Shown here: one piece after another, positions 54,283-64,000 of the stretch
Position numbering within the stretch: position 1 is the first letter of the stretch
How the letters are laid out: each line of letters starts with the position of its first letter
Origin: Branchiostoma floridae
Lineage: Eukaryota > Chordata > Leptocardii > Amphioxiformes > Branchiostomatidae
Direction of reading: 5' to 3'
Length of the DNA: 64,000 bases
NCBI RefSeq assembly: GCF_000003815.2
Contig: NC_049987.1
Coordinates: 655,473-719,472, forward strand
Notes under the pieces: generated by a model
What the model was told of the DNA's origin: nothing
Databases searched by the model: none
The model's input: the letters and a program-made list of their open reading frames with translations, nothing else
Translations under genes and position numbers: made by a program

Positions 54283-55320
54283 ATGTTTAATGCCTTTGTA
54301 AGTGCAAAGGAATATTTTAAACTGTGTTCTAAAATCAATAAGTCTTTTTGGCAGTCGATATCAGTGAGAAGAAAGAGATGTTGTTGTATACCCCAATCTT
54401 CAAGTACAACAGTGAATCAAGGACCTGTAAGTAGAGAAAAAGACATTTTATTAATAAAGGAGTTGATTTTTTTTTCAAACATCATATCTTAGACGAGCGA
54501 ATGAAACAAACTCATAGAGGGAAGCAAAAACCACCTTCGCCTTATAATATTTTAAAACGTCTTTCTTATCCTAAAAACAAAAGTATTTTGACTTACCTGG
54601 TTTCTAAACCACGAAAATTAGCAAACGTTTTATCCGTGAAAACCTTAGTTTCATCCAGTATTCATGATTTATTTGCTATTTTATGTTTATTGTCTGTAAG
54701 GTATATTGTTACGGTATGTGGCCTGTAGACTAGATTTTTGGCTAATTCACAAGACCCTTGTATGAAACATTGGAAAATGCGATATAAGACCTGCAATACT
54801 TACCAACCACCAAGCTTAATTTCTAAAACTCAAATTCCATAACTGTGCCAGATGTAGATGTTTTGAGAGACAAAGAATATTATGAGAATATCTGTAACTT
54901 AATTCAACAAGATAGTAATAAGATTGCTACATCAAATAGAGATAAACTAGATTCATGTGTGATTAAAGTAGCTGAGTTTTCAAAACAATACGGAGGCCAA
55001 AAAGGCAGAGAAAGCACAGAACAGATAGCGAGAACTCTATTTTCCTCAAAATGAAATAGGTAATAATCCAACTAATGACCATTCACTTAGCTACAAACAA
55101 GCACAATCTAGTTAGAAGGCCTTAATATAAGAAAAAAAGAAAATTACAAGGAGCTTATGTAAAGCTAGGGCCAAATGGAGAGAAGGGGGGACCTACTAAA
55201 TAATCACTAAACTTGGAAAAGAAAAGAGGCACTGACATGTACCTCAACTCTGTATCCATTGATGGGAATGAGATTATTAGACACTCAGATATTCTTTGTG
55301 AATGTAAGAAATACTAGATC
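54283..55320 (+). pseudogene. Tx1/L1-clade LINE remnant (endonuclease-RT linker)
   Basis: 54845-55054 encodes MPDVDVLRDKEYYENICNLI and then KVAEFSKQYGGQKGRE. A shifted frame near 55160-55190 gives KARAKWREGG. 55212-55315 gives LEKKRGTDMYLNSVSIDGNE and IIRHSDILCECKKY. The order …L.D.eY……(kK)…RaKW.EeGE..…(f)LnLEK……….G.ei.….Il is the conserved linker between endonuclease and RT in L1/Tx1 LINEs. Two weaker frames upstream (54283-54728) may be the endonuclease end, but no motif was identified there. Multiple stops mark it as dead. Confidence 0.65.
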
Positions 55321-57119
55321 AATATCTTTAACATTCAACTTTAATAAGTATTAAGAAAAGTAGTTAGTGTAACCCATACATCGTAAGTTCCTGTTTTCGC
55401 AATTTAACATTAGGTACTGGCATTTACCGTTCTAAAAACGTCACAGTCCGGCGAGGTCACTTGCGTTCACGCAGTGGTTCAAATATCATGTTCGACCAAA
55501 ATGCCACAGGCCTTAAGCTGCATGAGAACTTTTAACCCAAAAGTAAGGGGGTGGTGTTATTTTACGAAAACGTACAGATTCAACTTTAGCCCTGAATTCC
55601 TGATGCAACAAGATGTTTTAGGCACTCCTGTGCAATTATTTTGAAATTTTGTTTCTAAAACCCCTCCCTACCCTGAAAATTACTTTTTAAACCCCAAAAC
55701 GTCTATTTTTTGCCAACATTAAAAGCTACAACAATTTTGATCAAGTCTAACGCAGAACTATGTGCATGATAGCCCCTTTAATGGTTTTCCATCTGACATG
55801 CCATGCCATAAGAGTATTGTGCATCATTAAAAAAATAAGGTTCAAGGTCATCTTGTAGGTCTAAGGTCACCAAAACAGTAAAAAATGACTATTTTTGGCC
55901 AAAAAAATCATAACATTCTTTAATTTGTTAAGTTCAGTTTATAGAAAATATTTGTAATGGGCCATTTGATTTTCATTTGATATTAGTCACACCATAGTTA
56001 AATGAACTTGTGAGAAAATGTCTATTTCAAGGTCATATTGCAGGTGTAAAATGTCACCAAAATGCTCCAGGGTCAAATGGAAAGACTGTGTTTGGCATTC
56101 TCTTACAAATATAAATGTCTGGGACATTTTTTTTATTCAATTTATTTTGCATCTTATGAGAAGGTACTAGCCAGAAGTAATTAGTTATAGTAAATATGAC
56201 AGCCACAGTCACTGGAATGAATGTCATTCTCAAAGGAAAACAGCATTGTAACCTTGCAGATAGCTTGCAGTGTAATGACAAAGTGGGGCAGGTTTCAGCC
56301 CCCTTACATTTAATTTCTGAACTGCAGGGGCGTTTTTGTCAAGACATTCCAAAGAGGATAACTGCAGAAAGGATTGACAAATTGGCATCATTTTAGGCGT
56401 GCAGGTAGCTTGGGCAAAGATGTCCATAATGATATGCATTTTATGCAAATAAGGACTTAATTTGCATAATTAATGAGGAAATTGTATAATTCCATTGTTT
56501 GCAATAACGGGAGTTCGATAAATGTAACACTTGTTAATTATAATCGGTGGAACATATGCAGATAACAAATAAGCAAATGAGAAACTTATTCGCATAAGTT
56601 ATGCAAAAATTGCAAAACCACTTTATAATTAATAATGGGAATTTTATAATTGTGACATGTGTACGTTAGTCAATGATGAACAACACCATGCATAAATTAT
56701 GTTAATTTGTTAGTCAATTGCATGAATTTTACGAAAGCTCTAAAATTTCATGGATGTATGAGGTCGCCGAACTCTAGTGTTTGATTTGATTTTATAAATA
56801 CTCTTGAAATGATAGTTATGATAATGCTAATGATATTTAATTGCATAAAATGATACGATGAGCATTCATAATAATGCTAAGATGGTCATAATAGTAATGA
56901 TATAATTATATGAAAGGTTGACATATATGAAACTATAACGATATGATATCCACATAATAATTATATATGAAAACTAGAAAGGCCGACATTTGCTTGAGAG
57001 CAAATACAGCATATTTCAGCCATCTCCCTCCCCATGCAACAATAGGCTATTTCAAAATCACCCATTTGAAAAATGACTTTTACTAATGACGGTTTAACCC
57101 AAAATGAGTCTTACAAAAT
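55321..57119. other. Degenerate non-coding repeats
   Basis: Two units about 176 bp apart (55853 and 56028) share caaggtcat(c/a)ttg(t/c)aggt and gtcaccaaaa. Near 56440-56720 octamer-type words (tttatgcaaat, aatttgcataattaatgag) relate this stretch to the satellite at the right end of the window. 56810-56970 is a run of atgataat-type A+T repeats. No gene. Confidence 0.5.
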
Positions 57120-57765
57120 TCCCCCGTTCAAGAATGGACTCCAGTGCACCCTATGTGAATTTGCACAATAGACCAGTCCAGAAATACTCCCACTGAAAAC
57201 TTGGCCTTTTGAATAAGAAACCAAATCCAAAATTGAATTTAGCAAAAAAGGTCCCAGTGCATAAAAAGGTATAATAGACCAGTCTAAAAACACTTCCACT
57301 AAAATTGAATTTTGAATCATCACCCGTTCAAAAGTGAATTTGAAAAAATCCCCCTTCCGTGTGCAAAAAATGGACTCTTCCATGTAAAGTAGAGCAGTCC
57401 AAAAATACATCCGCTAAAATAGGACTTTGACATAATCACTGAAGTCCAAAAAATGGATTTAAAAAAAAGCCCCCTCTATGCAAGAATGGACTCTTCCAGA
57501 ACACCCATGTAAAATTGCAAATTAGACCAGTCCAAAAATAACCCTACTGAAAGACTTTGACAAACTAGAAGTCACCAAAGTCCAAAATATGAAATTTGAA
57601 AAATCCCCCCTCCGTGCGAGAATAGACTCTTCCAGCACACATTCTGTAAAATTGCAAAATAGACCTGTCCAAAAATGCATCCAATGAAAGACTTCACCAG
57701 TCCAATGATGAATTAAAAAAAAAAAATGAACCCCTCCGTGTAAGAATGGACTCTTCCAGATAACA
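57120..57765. repeat. About 125-bp tandem array, 5-6 degenerate copies
   Basis: agaatggactcttccag or variants recur at 57131, 57368, 57483, 57619 and 57742, each with tagaccagtccaaaaat and caaaatatgaaatttg-like text between. Divergence is high and no coding frame is kept. Confidence 0.8.
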
Positions 57766-57885
57766 CCGGGCTCGCTGATTGGCTGCCACCCCCCCTCTTT
57801 GGGATATAGATTCAGGCTAAGTGATCGGTTACCTATCTAATTAGATTAAATACACATATATGCCAGTAGGTCCAATCTGCAGCTG

Positions 57886-57915
57886 GGGGTCAATGACCTT
57901 AAGGTCATTGACCCC
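57886..57915. promoter_or_regulatory. 30-bp perfect palindrome with nuclear-receptor half-sites
   Basis: The arms are ggggtcaatgacctt and its exact complement with no loop. The sequence contains two overlapping IR-1 arrangements (GGGTCA-A-TGACCT and its mirror) and the extended half-site TTAAGGTCA on both strands, the kind of sites bound by nuclear receptors of the FXR/EcR and ERR/SF1 types. Whether it is bound is unknown; it lies at the left edge of a tandem array. Confidence 0.5.
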
Positions 57916-58560
57916 TTTGGCTATTGGAAAATGACAAAAAAATCCCCAAATATATCATTTTGACGTAGTCTATGACAAAAATTATACATGTGTCATTTGA
58001 ATAAATATCTAGTGCACCCTTTTACCAAAATTTAGGTCATTTGGTTTTTAAACCAGAGCACAAGAGTCAAAAGTGTACTTTTTGGTCATAAAATGGCCAA
58101 ATAATCGCAAAATTGAGCATTTTATTGTACCGTATGCCTCAAGTGTTATTGAATCCATGTGCGCATATGTCTAGGGCACTCCTATACTAAATTTCAGGTC
58201 ATCCGGTTCTAAAACCAAGGTACAGGAGCCAAAAGTGTCCTTTTTTGGTAAAAAAATGACAAAAAAATCGCAAAAATAAGAATTTCGTTATACTGTACAC
58301 CAAAACTGATATTGAATCTATATGGGGGACTTATCAAGGCACATCTGTACCAAATTTCAGCTCATTCGGTTATAATACCAGGGTACAGGGAGCCCAAATA
58401 TACAGTTTTGGTCTTAAGATGACCAAAAAACCTTAATAAAATCATTTAAGAGACAGATATGGAAAAAATGAAAAAAAAACGTCCGAGGGTATTGGTTCAC
58501 TCTACCCTTGTGTCAAATTTCAAGTCATTCGGTTGAGGAACAAGGGAGATACCGTGTTCT
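57905..58560. repeat. About 160-bp tandem array, four copies
   Basis: atttcaggtcatccggtt and variants recur at about 58032, 58190, 58354 and 58517. They are followed by accag.gtacaggagcc and preceded by caaaaaaatcgcaaaa. The array is closed by a (gaaa)n tract (58574-58603) and a hairpin (atttcaccatac…gtatggctgaaat, 58620-58650). Confidence 0.8.
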
Positions 58561-58669
58561 GAAGATTTGACAGGAGAAAGAAAGAAAGAAAGAAAGAAAG
58601 AAACATTACGAATACAATATATTTCACCATACCTATGGTATGGCTGAAATATAATGATATGATATCCCT

Positions 58670-58869
58670 TACAATATCATTGTAAAATGATACAAAATAA
58701 TGATTTGATAACTAAAATGAAAACGAGAAAAATGACATAATAATTATTACATGATATGATCCGTTAAGCACATAATGTGGACTGTTAGGTTGCTATGTAA
58801 AGAATGCCCTGCTTTTTCTGTATTATAATTAATCATTGACAATAAAAAAAATTCTATCCAGGAAACATT
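58670..58869. other. A+T-rich spacer
   Basis: Nothing recognised between the hairpin and the Tx1 remnant. Confidence 0.4.
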
Positions 58870-59700
58870 GGTAGAAGGTAAAATGTCTGTTTCACAAAGA
58901 CGTGCAAAGCTAATGTTAATACACACAAAAAATGAACGCCACCACCTAGACAACTGGAGTCCGATTAATCTTATCAATACTGAATATAAGATATTTGCCT
59001 TTGTTCTTGCCAACAGACTTAAGAAAGTTTTACACAAGTAAATACATAATGACCAAACAGCTTATATCAATGGTAACTTTTTTTTGGACAAAATGTAAGA
59101 CTGATTAATGATGTTATTGAATATACTGAGACCCAAAATATGAGCTATGTCCAGTATCAGGGTAAAGTGCACGAAGTTAGGGTGTACGAAGTTACAACCG
59201 TTTCTTACTGGTTTTGAGGCTGTATCAGGTGTCACATATGACGTCAAATAATTTATTTGGGTAGGGTTGCAAGTGTACGAAGTTGTCCGAAGTTTTGCAA
59301 AGTTACGTGACGTCATCTAACTTCATACAGTTGGCAGGGTAGGGTGGCATGTGTATGAAGTTGCCCGGAGTTGTGCAAAGTTACGTTACTTCATCTAACT
59401 TCGTACAGTGGGCAGGGTAGGGTGGCATGTGTACAAAATATCCCTGGAGCAGTAATCTTCCTGGATTTTACTAAAGCTTTTGCAACTTTGAATAGAAATT
59501 TATGTGGAAAGTTTTGGAAAAATTTAACTTCGGCTCCTCATTTATCAGTGCCATAAAATGCATGCATAATGACATTAGCAGCACCAATAGTAATAGAGGA
59601 TGGTTATCTGACTTCTTTTAACTTGAATGAAGGCATACACCAAGGCTGTCCCATATTTGCCCTACTATTCATCCTCACAATAGAAACTACCATCCAAACT
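58870..59700 (+). pseudogene. Tx1/L1-clade LINE reverse-transcriptase fragment, split by an insertion
   Basis: 58870-59141 encodes GKMSVSQRRAKLMLIHTKNE, NWSPINLINTEYKIFAFVLA, NRLKKVL and (after stops) NDQTAYINGNF, which is the finger region (QRRG…L..W.PI.Ll…YKi….lanRLk….i…Qt.fi.gR). The palm resumes at 59442 with PGAVIFLDFTKAF, containing the first catalytic Asp, and EGIHQGCPIFALLFILTIET matches the RQGCPLSPLLF block. The YxDD box is not present. The coding text continues across 59142-59433 as if that segment had been added later. Several stops and frameshifts show the copy is inactive. Confidence 0.8.
59142..59433. mobile_element. 292-bp insertion with 8-bp target duplication
   Basis: The 8-bp word caaaatat flanks the segment on both sides (59134-59141 and 59434-59441), and removing the insert plus one copy restores the LINE text at the correct position. 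Inside are two 78-bp direct repeats (59273-59350 and 59351-59428) and a sub-terminal inverted pair (cacgaagttag, ctaacttcgtac). No terminal inverted repeat is visible at the exact ends. The 8-bp duplication suggests hAT-type mobilisation. Confidence 0.65.
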
Positions 59701-59717
59701 GACATCTATACAGGATT

Positions 59718-62700
59718 TTAATCTCGTTTCTGAATGCAGAAGTGACAAGCGACGAGGCAGAGTCGCGGTGTACACTAAAGAGAACATTCCCTCGAACTCT
59801 ATGGACATTGTCGTCCCAACAGAACTTGGGTGTGTTTGGATGCACATCCGTCCCCACTGGCTCTAGAGATCTATGCCATCTATCGCTCTGTGTGCGGTTT
59901 ACGAGTACCATACACCCAACTCACCTCATGAAGAGGCATTACAGGATTTCTTGGCTACGTCGATTGATGACATTCGCAGACAATACCCAGATTTTAGTGT
60001 GGTTGTCCTCGACGACCGTAACCGCCTGGATGTTAGCGGCCCGTGCTCGCAGCACTCACTGACACAACTTGTGAAGGTACCGACTGGTGACAATGCCATT
60101 CTTGACCAGATACTTGCGACTGACTACTTAGCCACTTACTACCAAGAGCCAACAACAGATCCCCCGATTGGCGACAGCGACCACAACTGTGTTATCTGGA
60201 GGGAATTTCAACTTCTAACACTGGCCGCGGAAACGAGACACAAAAAACAACAGGTGCGACCTCTGCGTGAGTCAGACTTGCGGGCCTTTGGATGTTGTAT
60301 TACTCACCATACATGGAAAGACGTGTACTGTGCAGATGACACACAGGAGACGTACTCAGTGTTCTATACCACTCTCCCTTAGTGCCCTGGACAGTTTCTT
60401 CCCTACCAGAACTGTAAGAATCCACAAGCAAGATAAGCCCTGGATAAGTCATCATCTTAACCCTATCCAGACTGGGGGGGGGGGCTAAAAGTGCCCGCGC
60501 CGACTTTGACCTCCTATAGCTTCCAAACGGCTTGTGCTAGAACAACCAAACTTGCTGAGTTTTCCTAAAATATTGTTGGCAACAATTTACAAAAAATTGG
60601 GTAAGTTTATGATTTTTCGTGTTGCCATGGCAACGGGTTTCTGAAATGCAAATGTTACAAAAATCACTAATTTTGGTTTAAACAATTGGATTTTAAGATT
60701 TTCTTGCTAAACTAAACTTCTTTTCATATACATTTAATATCCAACACATCTTAGTTAAACACATAATTCATAATTTATGCTAATGAGATGACGTAATTGG
60801 TCAAAATCCAAGATGGCCGACAATATCATGATTTTAAGTATAACAAGCTTATTTTCACTCAGATTTTGATCACTACGTGGTCTTTTCTTACAGAAAACAT
60901 TTATGTGAACGTTTTTAATCCATTTCCATGGGGTTTTAGCGTTATATGTTGAAGAAATAGTATCTTGAAAAATTTAAGGTTCATAATCCAAGATGGCGGA
61001 TAGCTAAACTACAGATGACGTCATTCTATGACGTCATTTTGACGTCGTTGCGTCGGCTTTTGACAACACAAGTCTTATAACACTTAAATATTAATAATAA
61101 ACCTTTATTTGTAACTTTTTGAGTCAGATATTTAAGTATTATGGGAATTCCCCGTTTTAGCCAAAAATATCAATTTATGACGTCATAATTACGTCATATT
61201 ACGTCATAATAATATAAAACTTGTAGGAATTATAAAACTTGATGAGCACAGCCCCCCTGCAAATTTGGTGATCGTACAGTAAGCCGTTTTGAAAATACGA
61301 AGGGGGGGTCGAATGAGCCCCCCCCCCCCAGGCCAGGGAAGGCCCAAAAAGCCCAGTCTGGATAGGGTTAAAACTCTGATCAGAGACCGATAGATGGCCT
61401 TTGCGGAAGGAAATCGCTTTAAGTGGAAGCACCTTCGTAACAAGATCATTAAACCATTTAGTCCTGGACGAAAGCCTTCTACAAGAACAAGATTTAGCAC
61501 CTTAACCCTTAAGCTGCGGCTCCCGAATCCAGTCGGTATACAGATACATTACCACAGTGCAATGTGTAATGGAAGATCCCTGAAAATGGTACAAAGCCAT
61601 CAAAGAGCTAACCAATAACAGCAAGGGACAACTTCGTGTTGAAGTGCCCGGCGTCCCGTCCTCAGCGCCCAAGTCTGTAGCGAACGCCATCAATGTGCAC
61701 CTGGCAGCGGCATCACAACAACACACCGCTCTGCAGCTCTAAGATCTTCCAGCGTGCCTACCTACCCTAGCCCCAACACCCACTGTCTCTTTCTGGGATA
61801 TTTGGTACAGGCTTGAGCAGGTGAAGATCGGAAAGGCTACTGGCAGCGACAACATTTCCCCCAGAGTCGTCCGGGAGTTCGCATGTGCTCTGAGCCGACC
61901 TCTGTGCGATATTATAAACACTCTGTCAGGGTGTTGTTCTTGATGCTCGCAGAGACGCGGATGTTGTACGGGTCCCGAAGGAAATTGCACCAAGTCTGTA
62001 AAAGTTAAGACCCATCAAAATGACATCAATGTTTGCCAAGGTGTGCGAAGGTATCATTACGGACTGGTGTCTCCACGACATACTGCCAAGTGTAGACCCG
62101 CGACAGTATGGATCCCTGCGTGGCCGGTCCACTACACATTACCTTACACTCTTCACACACAAGCTGCGGCAAACAACAGACAAACAAAGACATTTCTCAC
62201 GCGTGGCTTATGCTCTGCCCATCAACAAACTGCCGTAAAATAACTGATCGAGAGCCCGACCGTTGATCCGTGGATTATCAGCTTCATCTCCAAACGGCGC
62301 CAGCGCGTCAAGTACCAAGTTGTGATTTAAGAATGGCAGACATCAAAGTGTGGAGTACCACAAGGCACCAAGATAGGTCCATTGATCTTCTTGGTACTTG
62401 TGAATGACGCGGTTCCTGTCGACCAATAAACAGCAGACGCCTTCAAGTATGTCGACGACCTGTCTCTGTTGGAACCACGACACGTGCTCGATGGACTGAC
62501 GATAACCACATGACTTCATCCTCCAAAGCAACCTGAAGTGGTCTAAACAAGTCGAAACGATGGTTGGGGAGGGAAACAATTTTAAGACTGTACATACTAA
62601 GAACACTGTCCAAGTATTGCCTTACTACTGGTGACCTTGTACTTGTCTATATTGGATTTGTGCGCCCGGTATTGGAATACGCATGCCAAGTGTGGCATCC

Positions 62701-62991
62701 AGGATGGAATGTTGGTGAATCGAGGTCAATTGAGAGAGTGCAGAAGAGACCATGTAGGATAATAATTGGACCACACCAAAGAACAACACCAGCTACAGCT
62801 CGGCACTTGCTGAACTCTCCCTCACATCACTGACTCAGAGACGTCATGACCTATGCAGTTCGTATGCTCGTTCACTGTATAGATCAACGACCTACAGGGA
62901 CTGGTTCCCCCCTGTCGTAAGGAGATTTCTTGTAGAAACACACGGTCAGGCAACAGAGTCAAGACTCCCAGAACCAACACCTCTAGATTAA
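59718..62991 (+). pseudogene. CR1-like LINE ORF2 (endonuclease plus reverse transcriptase), interrupted by a MITE
   Basis: Endonuclease: RRGRVAVYTKENIPSNSMD, NSPHEEALQDFLATSIDDI, a degenerate GDFN box (LDDRN) and an intact SDH box (PPIGDSDHNCVIW) up to about 60210. The linker ends VRIHKQDKPWISHHL at 60456. It resumes after the MITE with LIRDRQMAFAEGNRFKWKHL. The RT follows in several frames: KIGKATGSDNISPRVVREFA, KLRPIKMTSMFAKVCEG, DPRQYGSLRGRSTTHYL, CGVPQGTKIGPLIFLVLV and the intact YVDD box at 62448-62459. The C-terminus reads VYIGFVRPVLEYACQVWHPG and ends WFPPVVRRFLVETHG and PTPLD before TAA 62989-62991. The LINE is nearly full length over these domains but carries many stops and frameshifts. 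Its left edge abuts the Tx1 fragment. Confidence 0.85.
60457..61371. mobile_element. piggyBac-type MITE (907 bp) inside the LINE
   Basis: TTAA flanks both ends (60457-60460, 61368-61371). The termini ccctatccagactggg and cccagtctggataggg are perfect 16-bp inverted repeats, next to G/C runs. TTAA duplication and this end structure are diagnostic of piggyBac-superfamily mobilisation. The LINE sequence continues precisely across the insertion once the element and one TTAA are removed. The interior has no transposase. It carries three perfect TGACGTCA sites (61016, 61029, 61178) and two aagatggc words of YY1 type (about 60809 and 60989). Confidence 0.9.
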
Positions 62992-63035
62992 GGAAAAGTA
63001 CGATATACTATATGGTCACCGTCTCGTTATTACCT

Positions 63036-63330
63036 TTGCCAGAATGGCTAAGGTTATGTTTTGGGCTTGTGAGTCTGTGTGTGTGTGTGTCTGTGTGTGT
63101 GTTAACAGCATAACTCAAGAAGTCTTGGATGCATCCCGATAATATTTGGTAGGTGGGTAGGGGTCGGGAAAACGAAGGTCAAGTTCGATAAGTTTTTATT
63201 TGCTAAGGTACTGCAACAGAACCTCAATTTTTTATATCTCCTGTTCTGGACATGCTGTGATCATGATTTTTAAGTGGTAGATAGCCCTTGAGGCAGAGAG
63301 TAAGTGCTGTAAGTTTGGGCCCCCTAGCGG
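63036..63330 (+). repeat. Dispersed repeat B, copy 2
   Basis: Partner of 51777-52010. It includes a (gt)n tract at 63076-63102 and the shared words ggtaggggtcgggaaaac and ccccctagcggctt. It directly follows the CR1-like LINE stop codon, so it may be downstream or inserted sequence. Confidence 0.65.
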
Positions 63331-63394
63331 CTTTTTTAAAACTGCAGGCGCCGGTTTCCTTTCAAACTTTGGACGAGAATAACTCTACAAGGTG

Positions 63395-64000
63395 TTGACG
63401 TATCGTCATGATTTTTGGTATGTAGATAGAATGAGTGATGACTTACATAATGGTATACTGATTATGCAAATCAACAGCTAATTTGCATAATTAATGAGCA
63501 AAATTTATAAATCCACTGCATTCCATGATAGGACTTTCAAACTTGTCACATATGTAGCTGGGAAGGGGAGAAATGTCGATAGATATCAATTATGCAAATG
63601 ATGGCCTCATTTGCATAATTAATGAGAAAATATGAAGATGTTGACGGATCATCATGTTTTTTGGTATGTAGGTAGCGTAAGTGAAGACAAACATAATGAG
63701 ATACCAATTATGCAAATCAACGGCTAATTTGCATAATTAATGAGTATATTTTATAAATTTACTACGTTCCATGATAGGACTTTTAAACTTGTCACATATG
63801 TAGCTGAGAAAGAGAGAAATGTCAATACATATTTATCATGCAAATGATGATCTCATTTGCATAATTAATGAGAAAATGTGAACTCGTTGACGGATCGTCA
63901 TGATTTTTGGCATGTAGATAGCCTAAGTGAAGACTTATATAATGTGATACTTATTATGCAAATTAACAGCTAATTTGCATAATTGATGAGGAAAAGTTTA
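63395..64000 (+). repeat. 247-bp satellite rich in octamer motifs, running off the window
   Basis: ttgacg(t/g)atc(g/a)tcatg and the following ttttggtatgtagatag recur at 63395, 63640 and 63888, giving a period of about 246-248 bp. Ten perfect ATGCAAAT/ATTTGCAT octamers lie at 63464, 63481, 63592, 63609, 63710, 63727, 63838, 63855, 63956 and 63973, mostly as facing pairs. Each ATTTGCAT is followed by aattaatgag or a close variant. The octamer is the consensus POU-factor site, but its frequency here may simply reflect the repeat unit. Confidence 0.9.

Overview
The window is 64 kb of metazoan genomic DNA. It is A+T-rich, almost entirely non-coding by length, and crowded with old and recent transposable elements, tandem arrays, and short exons with GT/AG borders. 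The mix of CR1/L2-like and Tx1/L1-like LINEs, KDZ-like and hAT DNA transposons, piggyBac- and TA-flanked MITEs, an SGNH-hydrolase retroelement, and octamer-rich satellite DNA points to a marine deuterostome. A lancelet (Branchiostoma) is my best guess. This is inference: no rRNA, tRNA or named host gene fixes the species. A 100-N assembly gap lies at 12952-13051.

Layout. At 1-3 kb there is a probable 3'-terminal exon with a 3'UTR, preceded by nested fold-backs and followed by a GGTAAAT-type array. At 3-6 kb lie remnants of a LINE endonuclease, a hAT transposase, a LINE 3' end and an unidentified coding remnant. From 6 to 23 kb there are dispersed repeats, a hAT-type MITE with 8-bp duplications, two TA-flanked elements, an 11-copy 145-bp satellite, and a very large inverted arrangement of palindromic arrays (7.7-22.7 kb). 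That right arm sits between two divergent TATA-less promoter candidates (about 21.4 kb minus, 22.2 kb plus).

From 24.4 to 28.1 kb exon-like blocks on the plus strand include a clear PHD finger with neighbours of matching intron phase, and a separate small spliced ORF. From 28 to 34 kb there are LINE, Gypsy, C2H2 zinc-finger and KDZ-like transposase remnants, mostly minus strand. From 36.6 to 43.6 kb decayed minus-strand exons occur, including a Cys/His knuckle and the transmembrane plus tail exon of a receptor-like protein.

At 44.8-47.2 kb is the most striking object. It is a young element encoding an intact 218-residue SGNH-type protein, bounded by split direct repeats (A1-ORF-B1A2-B2) whose 198-bp A copies differ at one base. 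This is the architecture of tyrosine-recombinase retroelements, but no recombinase or reverse transcriptase is present.

From 47 to 57 kb there is mainly unexplained A+T-rich DNA, one 964-bp TA-flanked element and Tx1/L1 remnants. From 57 to 64 kb there are tandem arrays, a 30-bp perfect palindrome, a Tx1 LINE split by a 292-bp insertion, a CR1-like LINE split by a 907-bp piggyBac-type MITE, and a 247-bp satellite with an octamer motif about every 50 bp. The genes do not form an evident pathway; the unifying theme is nested transposition.
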